Positions 36,701 to 49,130 of a DNA stretch of 64,000 nucleotides are shown in pieces (within the stretch, counting starts at the first letter, position 1; each line of letters starts with the position of its first letter). The notes beneath the pieces were generated by a model. The model did not search any database. It saw only the letters and a program-made list of their open reading frames with translations, and was not told where the DNA came from. Both the position numbers and the translations under genes were made by a program. The stretch comes from Sialis fuliginosa (Eukaryota; Arthropoda; Insecta; Megaloptera; Sialidae). The stretch lies in the NCBI GenBank assembly GCA_961205875.1, contig OY540822.1:13952501-14016500 (forward strand), in the 5' to 3' direction.

Positions 36701-39700
36701 TAAGTGGAGATATTACTGTAATGATACCAACCTCATATATTTCGAGTACAAATATTATAAATATAAATTATTAATAAGACGGGAGTCAATTTACCGCGAC
36801 TCCACTGTATTCGGTAATTTGTTCGTGTATAGAAGAAAATCTAGTCAGTTTTAAAAAATAGTAACACACAAGCTTGCTTAAAATAACTCATAACAAAGAT
36901 ATTTATAATTGAATCAATATCATTTACCATGAAAATAAAATAGAATAATAAATAATGTAGTTTATGTATGTACATACATAAGGTAAATGCACCAGTTATG
37001 GCCGCTATAAGAGCAAGTTTTCGTAATTCTTATGAACTCATGTTACTAATAAAACAAGTTTATAGTTTATTTTGTTCATATTTTTTTCTCCAGTAATGGC
37101 AAAGGTAAATCTAGTAATGAGCACGAAGTAATGGATACTTACTAATGATAAGTACTACGATACAAAAGATATATAAAAGAAAGAATGATCAAATTTGAAA
37201 CAATGTAAAGCAGTTGCTATGATAATATAATAATTAATAAATATATTATACTAATAATTAGTTTAAATATCCACCATTTTGACACCTTTGATTGTCATCA
37301 AATCACGCTGTAAGATAGTTAAATGTATATAGATTAATATTCAAAAATTATAGTAATCAAATATTTCTAATTCAGTACATTTAATTAAAAATTTGCCATT
37401 ACTGGGGTCCTTGCCAAGACTGGTGCCACTACCTTAGCTAATTGTAAGACTATACCATAGGTGTCGAATTCGAATATTTATATGATTCATACATAAATTT
37501 TTTCCTATCAATAATATTTTGTTTTGCTGCATACCAAAGTTATCATAATTATATTTATAAACAATATTGTTCAAATAACTTCCAGTTATAATTTATTTTT
37601 CATAGCAACTGTGATTGTGATTCAATAATAAATTTTTATGAGTTGTTTTAGTAACCTAATATGTTATATATTTTATAAGTTTAACAGTGGCGCGTAACAC
37701 AGAAAGTACAGGGGGAAGAGGTATTTTTATAGTTTTGAAGTACTGTGCCGTAAAAGAAAAAGTGGTTTTTATTCATCCACTTGGTATATTAATTTATTCC
37801 ATCTAGAATCTAGAGTTGTTAATCTAAAAATATGCGTCCCCATTGAAAATTTAATATTTTTAATAAAAAAATGGAGTTACATGGTAAATGAAATGGGAAA
37901 TTTTTTAGAATTCCATTCAAAATATGATGTATAATAATTAATTTAACTAATAGTTAAAATATACCATTTACAACACAGTTAAAATTTTAGTCAAACATCA
38001 ATTTAAATTCTGAAGAAAACCAAGATATATATATATCATAAGAATTAGGACCTATGTTTTTATAAAGGGGGGGGGGGACACAATTTCGTTTATTTTATTT
38101 ATTTTCATGTCATATACATATTAAATATCCCATATAGTAAACTAAAATTATACATACGAGGGGATTTTATTCATTATAAATTTTTACACCCAATTAAGTT
38201 TTTTTTATAGCACTTTTGAATTTGTGATTATCGATATTAAAAAGAGGTTAAAATCAATTTAAAAAAATAACACAAATTAACAAAATACGAGAAAATAATG
38301 TATGTATAATATTATATAACATAATAAATAAATAAATAATTAAATAACACTGGTTTGCATGGTTTTGATGGTTTTATTTTAAATGATTCAGGGGAATTTT
38401 TAAACATTTTGTTTGTAGAAATCAAATTTTCCAAACAAAACTGTCACGTTTCTGAAAAAAATAAATATATTTGAACGGAATATTACAATTTGATTCAAAT
38501 ATGTTACGAATTATTAAAAAAAACTTTGATTAAAAATTAGAAAAAGTTTGGTAAATATCTTTTTTAAAAATGGGGAGATTCTCAATGCGACAATAGTATT
38601 TTTTATGTATTTTCTGGGCATAATTCGCATATAAATTTTATTCAAAGATACGTTACTCAAAAAGGAAAAATTAAAAATACTTTTTAAATTTATTTTGTTT
38701 AGTTTTAGGGTTAATAGAGGTGTAAATTTATAATATCAGAAACGTGATAGATAAATTCTATTTGAATATCTCATCAAGCCATATACATACCAGTATAATC
38801 GAAAAAAAATTGAGATAAAATAAAAATTTGTGTGAGAATGTAACCTCTGAGGTTAGGTTACCTCCGGTAAAGGTCCACCGTTTTGCCGTTCAGAGTGGTT
38901 GATGGTTTGGTGACAGGTGTGCCGATCATGTTCTCTGTGCATTGCATGCGACAGGAATACCTCTTAACATCGTACGTGTCGACTAGCGCCATGAAGCCAT
39001 CTGGAAACGCCAACGCGAACGAGATAAGAGCGGCAAGTTCGCCGTCACTGGCCTCGGTGCCGAGTACGTGGAACATCGGCGCGAGTGTCTTGCGCCACTC
39101 TGTCGCCGAATGCAGCAGATCCTGTTCGGGACCTCCGCACTTCGGAACTAAGTGAGTACTTTGCAACTCCACCACCCCAGTGAAAGATGTTATATACGCG
39201 TGAGCGTGGGTTCCCTTCACGGGAATGTTGAACAGTTTACCGGCTAGAACATTGCTTGTACCGTCGAAACCACCTAAATTGGATACATTATATCAGTGGT
39301 CTTCAAACTCTGTTCTGCGGTACCTCTCTTTACTTTACTTTCTTACTTACGCGTGAATATCTCGTTGAAAATTTTTAAGAAATGTTTAAACGAACATATC
39401 TTTAAAAATATTCGATCTATGAATTGAGCACTTCGGATCTTTTTTGTAAGAAATTTAATTCTCTATGATATGCTGCTGTAAGAAATTAAAATAAATATAT
39501 TTTTCAACAAGATATTCACGCATACGTAAAAAAGTAATACCGCATCCGCGAGTCAAAATAAAAATTCGAAAAAAAATATAAAGCACACACACTAGTTGAC
39601 TAAAAATATAAAGATACATTTAGTTATAAGGTACTGGCACCAGTTATGGCCGCTATAAGAGCACAGTTTACTGTTTTTGTAAAGTAACTCTATTTAATCA

Positions 39701-42700
39701 ATTTAATTAGCAAAATCCGCAAATATAGTTTTTTTTTAATTATTCAGTAATGGATAAAGTAAAACCAGTAACATTCGACATACATACGACACAAAAGATA
39801 TAAAAGAAAGAATCGTTAAATTTGAAACAATACAAAGCAGTTGCTATGATAATATAATAATTAATAAATAAATTATACTAATAATTAATTTAAATGTCCA
39901 CCATTTTGACACCAATTGTCCGATTGTCATCAAATCACGCTGTAAGACAGTTAAATATATATAGGTTAATATTCAGAAATTTAATTGAAAAATCGCCATT
40001 ATTTGGGTCATATCCAAGACTGGTGCCAGTACCTTATTTTCAAAATTAATGCATTTAATTGTCTCTACATAAAGAACTTTAATTTAAGAAATATTTTTTT
40101 AAGGGTGGGAAGGGGTTCGCCGTGAGTCGGCAAAGTTTGAAGACCACTGCATTATATCAACCAGGGGACGGGAAAACATATGTAGGAAACATACATTATG
40201 TAGAATCAGCGTCAGATTTACTATTAGTTAAAAATGCTACAGCCTAAAAGCTAAAAGTTTAATTGTTTTTTTAAAGTAAGAAACGTCAAATAAAAAAAAT
40301 ACTGGAATTTCGTACGTGGTGTTCATAATTCTAATCATTGTGAAATAAGAACCTATCCTAACATATCAAAAATGCCGGCAGGTTCAATGTTCTTTATTGT
40401 TGAAAAAATAAATAGTTTATTACATTCTCTAGATTAGTCAGAACTGTATTGGAATTTATAAAAGAAAAAATAAACATCAGGTATGATAACATCGACTCAA
40501 AGTTCATATAAAGAAAATATTTATAAAAAAATAAACAAACAAATAAAAACAATGTTAATTTAAGTAAATTTTACTATCACCGAATAAAAAACTCTCGACG
40601 TATTATTTTTAGATAAAACAATGTAATTTGTATATATATTCTAGACAAAATACATTGTTTAAATAACGATAATAAAAAAAAACGTACATTGAAAATAATA
40701 AATAACATGTCAAACAAAATAAATATTTTTGCTTGATGGTTTGACAACAACAAAAAATTGTAATTGCTGAAAATATATGTATATGTATATATAACATCGA
40801 ATTCAAATCAATCACATATGTACTATATACATATATGTAAGGTTAGGTCATGGCATTGAACAGAAAAGATAATATTTCTTTTTTAACCACATGCACCGCA
40901 ATTTGGGGAGGTAGCCGTACCTGGTACCAACTAGTGATTGTTCAATAACGTTTGTAATAACTTAGTTGGTGCTAACAAATCCGCATAGAGGTGAAACTTA
41001 CCCCTTAATGTGATCTATATATACCCCCTATAATAAATATTGATTTATTTTGACTAAAAACTGAAAATAAAGTGTTTGCTTTGGAAACTTTTAGCAAATG
41101 TAGAGAGGGGGGGAGGTTATGTTAGTTAATTTGTAAAGGTGGTGTAAGATTTATTTATATTTTACAGGTGTTGATGTATTAACTAAACTATTAATTTATT
41201 GAAAATATGTTCCCAACCTAAAATTCTGAATTCTGGCCATAATGTTTGTTTAACCTGCCCTGAGAGGCCCAGAGGCAACCTCACAATCCTGTCTTGTGTC
41301 CCCGTACTTAGTTAATAAGAAAACAAAAAGTAGGTGAAGGGAAAAGCGAAAAAAAAAACAAGTAAAAAAAAGAATCAAAAAAAAGAGTCCTGGAAGGCCA
41401 AAAAAAACAAACTTTTAATAAAATGAAAATTAAAAGGAAATCCATCCGTTTTCGATCCTTTTTTGAGTCGGGGAAGGTGAAAATGAATATTTCTATCAAA
41501 ATCTCGAATTTGAAAAAATACTTTGTAAGAATAGTAATTCAACTTTTTGGTTCTCACTATAACAATTATATTTTCAGAAATTCATGTTATAAAGCAACCT
41601 ATTTGATGGAAACTAAGTTTAATAATTATTATTATATTACAAAAGAGGGTATGCTTTTATCGCATGCTAGACATAATTGTCTTAAATTTCAGTTTATTTA
41701 AATAGCTATGCGACAATAATATTTATATTATTTACATGGATATGTACATATATATGAACCTGACTCACACAAAGTATGTACAGGATGAATAAAAAATAAC
41801 GTACATTGATTCTATAGCAAAAAATATTAACTTGATGAAATGATAAAAAAATTTTACCCTGAGGAATAATATTTTATCCAAAATTAATAATTGTTTATTT
41901 TGGTTTTACATATAAACAGATTTTTATAGTATCAGTTATTTATTATTTTTATCTAAAACAAGATTTTTTTGAGATGCAACAAAATCTATTTTTATTTTAT
42001 GCCAATTTTTATAGATAAAAAAACACGGATTTTTAAATCCACAGTAACAATTACAAAAACTCGATACGTGCTTTGACTTCTCTAGAAGTTTTCATCAGGA
42101 GCTTAATAATAGCCGACATTATCTTACTGTACTTAAAGTTTACATATTTAATTTTTAAGTGATTTAAAAACCTCAGTTTTTCCGTTTTATAGTTTTAGCT
42201 TTGGATCAAAAGTTAATTGTCCCAAAATTTCAGACTCATAGATCAAACCTGTGGACGGCGCAAACCTTTTGATTAACATGGGAAAAATTACTTTATTTTA
42301 ATTTCTTACAGCAGCATATCATAGAGAATTAAATTTCTTACAAAAGATCCCATGTTAAATTCATAGATCGAATATTTTTAAAGATATGTTCGTTTAAACA
42401 TTATAATAAAAAGTAAAATCCAATTTTTATGATAATTTTTAAACAAACATTTCTTAAAATTTATTGGATTTATGAATTGAGCACATAGTTCTCTACAAAA
42501 TATTCCCTTAAGAAATTTTCAAAAAAACGAGATATTCACGCGTAAGTAAAAAAATAATTTTTCCCATGTTAATCAAATGGGAAAAAGACTCGGTTTGATC
42601 TGAGTCTAAAATTTTGGGACAGTTGCTAAAACATAGGCCTGCGGGATCGAAAAAAAAATAAAATTAAATAAAACACCCTAATATAAATACACAAAACTAA

Positions 42701-45700
42701 TGGTTAAAAAAAAACCTCCACGACCTAAAACCAATTATCCTAGTATTTTAAATAAGTATAAAAGTTTACATAATACTTTTATAATAATATTGACTAAAGA
42801 ATTCAAAGAATATAGGAGATATTTCGAAGAACAGGTTTACCGATAAAAGATTATTGGTTTTTATTTCAAATACAAAATTATCGTATTATGATAAAAAGAA
42901 AAGAAATACTTAAACGTTTTTTTATACACGCACAACTTCAAAGGAAAATAAGTCAATGGTTTTATTTATGTATGATATATCTCATGTATTTATGTAAAAA
43001 TATAGATAATGACGTTGTGTATTATAGAATGTAGAAAGTTAAACTTTTATCTGAAAAAAATTTGCATTGATTATTTTTTTGTTTTAATTAAATTCATGCG
43101 ATTAAAATCTTTATTTTTTTTATTTCAAAGAAATATATTTCATTATCTAATTCGCATTTGTTATTTATTAATTAATAAAAAATGGTTTCTATTAAGTTCA
43201 TAGTTTATACCATTTTTTTTTAATTGCATGATTTGATTTTTTTTAAATAAATTTAATTTTTATGCAACCCTGGTGCAAGTTGTACAGGTGAATAAAAAAT
43301 AATGAAATCATTCTTTAATTACGTCATTTTTTTAACACTACGATATTTTTAGATGAACGCAAAAAAATAACAAAAAATATCGATGACATATTTCTATATA
43401 ATTTTTTGTTGTAAAATTAATATTTTAAACTTTAGAATCAATTTTTATAATTTTTTTATAAATTTACAATAATATAAAATGAATTAAAATGGGGGAGGTC
43501 TGTAAAATCTTATTTTAAAATAGGTTAATTAAAGAAACAGTTTCTGCTGTTAAAAATACTTTTTTTGATAAAGTATTCGTGTGAATTTATTTTTCTTCTG
43601 TTGTATACGTGATTTTTCCTCAACTGAAGGAAAAAAACAACTAAAAATCATGTAGGTTTTCTCTTGCAGACGAACTTTAAATTGCGTTAGTAAAAAAAAT
43701 AAGAAACCTTACGTTGGGAATTGCCAAAATTTTATGAACCCTTACAATGGGGGGTTGGGCGTTCTCTATATAAGGATCCTGTTATTATTATGTCAAAGCT
43801 TTCGCTCAAAAACAGTGGCGGGGTATATATATAAATATTATTTTAATTTTATTTATGTTATATTCATTTTAACGTCACAGAACGTAAATTTTAAATAAAA
43901 TATATGTCACGATTGGGTTAAATTTTATTTAAAAATACGTCAATATTTGATGGTACATAAAGTAATAAAAATTAATAAAATGTTATCTAGATGCGAAATG
44001 ACTGCTTCACAATAAATATTATTTAATTTTCAAGGATATGTATTATAGTTATATAGATTTTATAATATTATAATAATTACGCATTTCAAGTAAGATAATT
44101 ATTTTATCTTTATTTATTATCATTTATGCAAATTAACAAATATGTATTATTATAATTATACAGTGTCGGCATTCAGCATTTTGGCGCCCATAGCATTTTT
44201 CACATATATAATATTTAAATAAAGAAAATAAAATATATACCTATATAGATATCTAATTTTAATTTTACGTTTATGTTTAAAAAAAACATATTTTCCAATG
44301 CTTTTTGTTACCTGAATTTAGAAAAAATTGTGTATCTATATTTCAATCAAATATTGTATTAGTATTATTTTTTATGCATCTATAAATATGAAACGATTTT
44401 AGACATCCCTCGAAAATTAACTGATTTATGTAATTAATATTGCATAATAATATATAACTTGTTTCATAAGTAACTGTCATGCGCAGAAATAAAAACTAGG
44501 GGAATTACCTTACTCTATATTACTTAAGACAGTGGCGTACTTACACACAGATATTATTTTTTTCAATGATTTGGTATAATTTATTTTGAAATTTTAACAA
44601 TATTAAGTAAGATGATTATTTTTTATATAAAATTTTTTATATATTTTCAGTATTTTCGCGGCTTTTTCTTGCTTTTTGATAATATTGTAATTATATTAAG
44701 TACATTAATATATATTTATAATTTTTTACGTTTTTTACATACGAATTTTGGGTAAATTTAAATAATTTAAAATGACTTACCAATATATGCATATTTTGAA
44801 GCTGAAAGCCCTCCATCAGGTCCTTGGGCCCTTCTCAACCCAAATTCGAGTAGCTGAAGATTTTTCCCAGCAGCCATTCTGTATCTAGCTGCATTTGTTG
44901 CCATTAAACTAGAGAGTTATAATAAACACATTAAAAAAAGTTAATTTATATAAAAATATAAAAAAAATAGTTACCTTGCATAATTGACTAAAGTTAATAA
45001 AGTTGTTTCCAGCAATTGAACAACAATTAAAGGTCCTTCTACTCGCAACAATGGGATCCTAGAATAATTTATAAAATGTAGTATATATGTACCTACATAT
45101 GAAATTAAATGGTATGGCAAAAATTATGATAAAAACGTACTTAGAAAAATTTATACGCTTTTTTATTTTTAAAATGTTTTTTTTTATTACTTACCTAGGA
45201 AAAACCACGGATCCTTCTTCAATTGCATATAAAGTGACTTGATCTGTTGTAATACTTTTTAAAAATTCAAAGAATTCTGGTTCTATAGTTGGGGGTAGAG
45301 TTTCTTTCAGGTAGCGTATATCTGAATGAAATAAATAATATTTAATGAAGTAATTGACATTTTGTATTGATATTTTTTTAAATTACCACTGTCAGAATAA
45401 TGAAAATCTTCTAACAGCCTGAGGCATTCTTCCAGCCCGGCAAATATTGTAAACTCCCCTTGAAAAGGGTTTTTACGAAAAAATAAATCGAAAACTGCTT
45501 CATCTTTCATTTTTCCAGATTTCCAATATGCATATGCCATAGTAATTTGATAGAGATCTGAAATAATTGAAAAAATATGTACATGTAATATTTTGAATTT
45601 TTTTTTCATTTCAAAAATAGCATCATTTGAACGCAACCCTTAGGTTATGTCAAACAATATATAAAATGCGTAAAGAAGGATAGCCTACCTGTAAGTAATG

Positions 45701-45803
45701 GTTGCACAATGCCATTGTGTCTAGCTATCCTTCTTTCTTGTTCGTTGTTGAACACCGGCCTATAACAGTTGATACTATTTTGTTCTTTGACCTCTGAAGC
45801 CAT
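30785..45803 (-). CDS. NAPRT: Nicotinate phosphoribosyltransferase
   Basis: Nine exons (45689-45803, 45387-45557, 45195-45321, 44975-45058, 44781-44908, 38961-39273, 34034-34287, 33379-33800, 30785-30862) join in phase to about 563 residues, close to human NAPRT (538). Diagnostic blocks in order: [86 protein letters not shown] (His233 at the catalytic His position), [42 protein letters not shown] and a final [20 protein letters not shown] ending GELS. The enzyme makes nicotinate mononucleotide from nicotinate and PRPP, the first step of the Preiss-Handler NAD pathway, in the cytosol. Introns 5 and 6 are 5.5 and 4.7 kb and intron 8 is 2.5 kb, all swollen by transposons. The tiny last exon is recognised by its conserved C-terminus. 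Confidence 0.96.
31016..31349. mobile_element. MITE, CCGGTATTATAAAGG family, second copy
   Basis: Ends ATGCCCGGTATTATAAAGGA and CCTTTATGATACCGGACAT, with internal TTTGTTAGCTAGC/GTTAGCTAACAAA symmetry. It is nested in the element at 30904-32241. Confidence 0.82.
31445..32131. mobile_element. Nested element with CAGGGGTCAAAAC / GTTTCGACCCCTG ends
   Basis: The terminal inverted repeats are about 15 bp, with TAATTA on both flanks. The inside is rich in repeated GGTCAGTTTT/AGTCAGTAAAA words and contains a subregion (31640-31930) of repeated ACCGGAAAAA...CGTTATTTTTT units that may itself be an insertion. Confidence 0.7.
32628..32945. mobile_element. Palindromic MITE (GACTTTCTTATACGTAATAC ends)
   Basis: The left part (GACTTTCTTATACGTAATAC, then GACAGTGAACAGTG) is mirrored by CACTGTTCACTTTCAGTAAT followed by ACGTATAAGAAAGT. 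A half copy is at about 49698-49762 and a shorter remnant near 57270. It lies in NAPRT intron 8. Confidence 0.75.
34715..34795. repeat. Paired tRNA B-box-like words
   Basis: GATTCGAACCG is followed about 40 nt later by GTTCGAATCCCTG in the opposite sense, as though two tRNA T-arm halves face each other. No complete tRNA cloverleaf is present. A SINE or tRNA fragment is the likely source. It lies in NAPRT intron 6. Confidence 0.3.
36605..36720. mobile_element. Short palindromic MITE in NAPRT intron 6
   Basis: Begins AACAGTAATCCTCTCATTTA and ends CGTAAGTGGAGATATTACTG, with the CGCGGTTAATTGGTTCCA block inside. Third copy of the 14843-14937 family. Confidence 0.75.
36979..37437. mobile_element. 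Mariner-like MITE copy in NAPRT intron 6
   Basis: Ends TAAGGTAAATGCACCAG and CTGGTGCCACTACCTTA. The internal landmarks TGGCCGCTATAAGAGC and TCATCAAATCACGCTGTAAG are shared with 39627-40036. The TA at each end fits a TA target duplication. Confidence 0.8.
39294..40149. mobile_element. hAT element, 856 bp, ending next to NAPRT exon 6
   Basis: Ends CAGTGGTCTTCAAACTCTG and CAAAGTTTGAAGACCACTG, with perfect 8-bp duplications CATTATAT at 39286-39293 and 40150-40157. It contains a nested mariner-like MITE (39627-40036). Its left end is 21 nt from the first base of NAPRT exon 6 (39273), inside the branch-point zone on the minus strand. An internal part (39335-39540) recurs, inverted, within 42270-42580. 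Confidence 0.93.
39627..40036. mobile_element. Mariner-like MITE, best-preserved copy (410 bp)
   Basis: The 17-bp ends TAAGGTACTGGCACCAG and CTGGTGCCAGTACCTTA are perfect inverted repeats. It is nested in the hAT element 39294-40149, so it is the younger of the two. Confidence 0.9.
42268..42585. mobile_element. Inverted-repeat element in NAPRT intron 5
   Basis: TTTTGATTAACATGGGAAAA near 42268 is mirrored by TTTTCCCATGTTAATCAAAT near 42560. The interior contains the sequence shared in inverse orientation with 39335-39540 (TATGTTCGTTTAAACATT, ATGAATTGAGCAC). Non-coding. Confidence 0.65.
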
Positions 45804-48064
45804 TCTTAAATCACTTTCACCACAATTTTTTACTTGATGATGTTAAATAAAAAAATCAGCATTACGTTTAAACCGGAAAAATATTTTGTACCCCTATCAT
45901 AAGTTAAATTGAAATCAAATAAGTACCGATGTACTAGAAACCATTACTGTAACTAGTGACGGTACAGCGGAACAAGGGAATCAGAACTGAATGTTGAATA
46001 CGTCCAATGTAAAGCGACTCAACATTTATCTGACGAACGGAAACCACTGTTAAACAAAGTCACACATACTCATATAACGTTATCTCGTATAGCGCTCTCC
46101 CCGTTCCACTCAGCACATTCCTAGCTTACTGGTATATCTATCATTAAAAAGCATACTACCGGTTGGTTATACGATTCTATTCTATGGTATCTCATATGAC
46201 GCACTTGCATACACATCTCTTTTCGACATTATCGATTTCTTTTCAAAGGGTCATATTTTGAAGGACAAATAACGTTAATGACATAATATTTAACAAATTT
46301 TTGCAATAAAGTCAAAACAAAAACATTTATAATGGTGACAATATTATTTTATTATTACTACAATTAAAATGACGATCCCCGAAGTAAAAAAACGATTTAA
46401 TTCAAATAGCCAGTAACTAAAAATTGATTTACTTAAATGTTTATTACTTTAAAATATGTTTAATTAAAGTAAGTTATTTTGCAATGCCTTACATCGAATC
46501 AACATGACACACATTTAAAATAATGTCATATTTAAAAATTATCATACAATAAAACTAACTTGATTATTATATACATATTATGAAAAAGAAATGTCGACAT
46601 GAAAATATAATTTTTAAACACCGCGCCAATATGGTTATTCTCTATCTTTTCTACACTCATGTTTAAATAAAGACAATCATAAACCCACACTATGCTCTAT
46701 CTCTTTTTTTTGTCAAGACTCGATTTTCGAAGATGCTTAAGTTTGGATAGTATGAAGAAAAATTAATTATACTAATAATAAGTTTAAATGTCCACCATTT
46801 TGACACCTATTGACCGATGGTCATCAAATCACGCTGTAAGTTCAGTACATTTAATTTAAAAATAGCCATTACTGGGGTTATATCCAAGACCTTATAATTG
46901 TCATAGATTTAAATTATCTAAAAACTTTATGATTGCTATCTTCATAAAAAAATATCGTACAGTACGAACCTGGATTTTAATAACGATATTTTATTTAGAT
47001 TTAGACTGTTTATTTACATACCATATTGACAGTTTAATTATTCTATTGACGGCTACATATATTTATAATACGTTATTGTCTATCTTTTATTTGTTATCAG
47101 CTTAAAATAAATTAAATATATACGATTTGATTAATATATTATAACACGTCTATAAGATTTATATTGTAATTTAACTGATATAGTAGGACAATAATATACA
47201 TTATGTAATATTAACGTGGGAGTATTGCTGAATATGTAAAAAAAAAATAATGATGAGAATACAATGTCTTATTCAAAGATGCACGGGAGCGTCTATTAAT
47301 TACAAATTAGGATGTTTTTTAAAATTTAATTTCGACCCTCCCCCCTGTAAGGGTTCATAAAATTTTGTTGACTCTCCTCCCTTTAAATTATGTGCATCGA
47401 AGAAAGGGTAAAGAAAACTTTGATGAAATTATAAACTTAGCAAGAAATAAAACCAAAAAGTTAACTTGTGATTTTTTTTTGTTGAAATATTGTTTTAATA
47501 TTGACTGCTGGTCAATAAATATTAGAATAATAATTATTATCATATATAAGAATACATAAATGTTTATTGAAATTTATTGTTTGTTTTTTGATAACTATAA
47601 AATTAAAATCTTTATTATCCTCGAAACATATGTTGATTTATGAATAATAATTCCAATGTTCATATTTACAATTAGTGGGCCACCCACGGAGGTAGAAGGA
47701 GAAGTCAAATCCCCCCTCCCCCTTAACAATCAAGAATGAAAATTATACATAAGCAAAAAACCCATAAGGAAATGAAAACAGCGCGTAAAAAACACGTAAA
47801 TGGACCAATAGAAATGGCTCCATTACGTTTGTTTTTTCACAACTTTTTCCAAACTAAAAAAATACCTCTCGTTCAAAAGTTACGACCATTTTTCTCCAAA
47901 ATTTTGAAAAAAATAAAAACTAACGTTTAAGATATGGATCTATAGTCTATTTTAATTTTTCACGTAATTTTTTTTAACGAAATCTAAAATTCTAAATTTG
48001 GGGGAAATATATATTGCATCAAATGGTTTGTTATAGAAATATTAATATAAAAATAATAGTCGGG
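45804..48064. other. NAPRT upstream region and AT-rich gap
   Basis: The first 300 nt or so upstream of the NAPRT start are somewhat GC-richer and probably hold its promoter. A partial mariner-like MITE (GTCCACCATTTTGACACC ... ATCACGCTGTAAG) lies at about 46740-46895. No gene is seen. Confidence 0.5.
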
Positions 48065-48386
48065 GAGGTGAGCGACAAAAATTGCAACTACTTTATAAAG
48101 GCTGTTTTTTTGATATTACGTCACATTTGTCGTGTAGATATACAACCTGCCGTCAGTCAGCTAGTTTCGTTAGCATTTGGCGCAGGGGCGGCTTTATTTT
48201 TGCGTCAGCAGCGCGTAAACTCGTTAAGTTAAACGCGCAACATTTTTACAAAAATAAAGCCGCCCCTGCGCCAAACGCTAACGAAACTAGCTGACTGACG
48301 GCAGGCTGTATCTCTACACCACAAATTTGACGTAATATAAAAAAATCAGCCTTTATAAAGTAGTTGCAATTTTTGTCGCTCACCTC
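48065..48386. repeat. 322-bp palindrome with a GC-rich core
   Basis: GAGGTGAGCGACAAAAATTG at the left is mirrored by CAATTTTTGTCGCTCACCTC at the right. The arms run through GCCGTCAGTCAGCTAGTTTC and GGCGCAGGGGCGGCTTTATT to a loop near 48225. It is a foldback element or an inverted pair; no target duplication was resolved. Confidence 0.9.
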
Positions 48387-48986
48387 TTGGACTATAAGAA
48401 AATAAGAGGAAAATCATAACTTACTATATAAACAATAATGTTAATTATTTTTTATTGAAGTCACATTTTCAAATATCAAAATCACGCATGCTCACGAACC
48501 AGATTTGTTGCTTTCTGGTCATATCCGGGCCTGCAATTTAAACATCTGTAAAACACAAATTTTTTTTACAAATAGTTTTTTGAGTGCTTGAATATAATTT
48601 TTAATCTTTTTTTAAACATTTCATTTAAAATAATGCACGTTCTAAACAAAAAGGCTCTTATGATATTTGAGTTATTTGTTTTATTGCATCGACCCTGAAA
48701 TAATAATTATATTGTTCATTAAATATTAATTTATAAAATATGTATGTTTCTATGTAAACAGGTATGTCATAGAAAATTCATACAAGGAGATATTAGATCA
48801 TGGCCCCCAGACTGGAATTATTGGCGGATTCTTTAAGATTTTATTCAAAATTTGAATTCGTTGATACAATCAATGACTAAAAAAAAGAAGTCCTGTCAGT
48901 AGCCCCCCCCCCCCTCCTTTGTGGGGGTTCTGTATTAGATACTTGCATTGATTTAAAAAAACAATCATTTATTTTTATGTATAATA

Positions 48987-49130
48987 CTAGCGCTATCTAG
49001 TGACTGTAATTCGAATTTCAGTCATTTTCAGAACCACATTTCATGAATTGCTTAGTGGCGCCATCTATAAGGATAATTTAAATTTTCGTTAATTACTAGA
49101 TATAGAAATTGGTGGCACCATCTAGTGACA
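48987..49130. promoter_or_regulatory. Cluster of three CTCF-like motifs
   Basis: Three words resembling the CTCF core (CCACTAGATGGCGC in either sense) lie at 48987-49004 (CTAGCGCTATCTAGTGAC), 49054-49070 (GTGGCGCCATCTATA) and 49111-49130 (GGTGGCACCATCTAGTGACA), about 57-67 bp apart and all in the same orientation. A fourth partial match (ATAGATGGCGTATGC) is at 49554-49568 in the other sense. Motif resemblance is the only evidence. Confidence 0.45.

Noticed and set aside
41423-41701. 92-codon plus-strand frame in NAPRT intron 5
   Set aside because: Part of it (around TATTTCTATCAAAA) is shared with a dispersed repeat near 33180-33310, and the rest is AT-rich with no domain.
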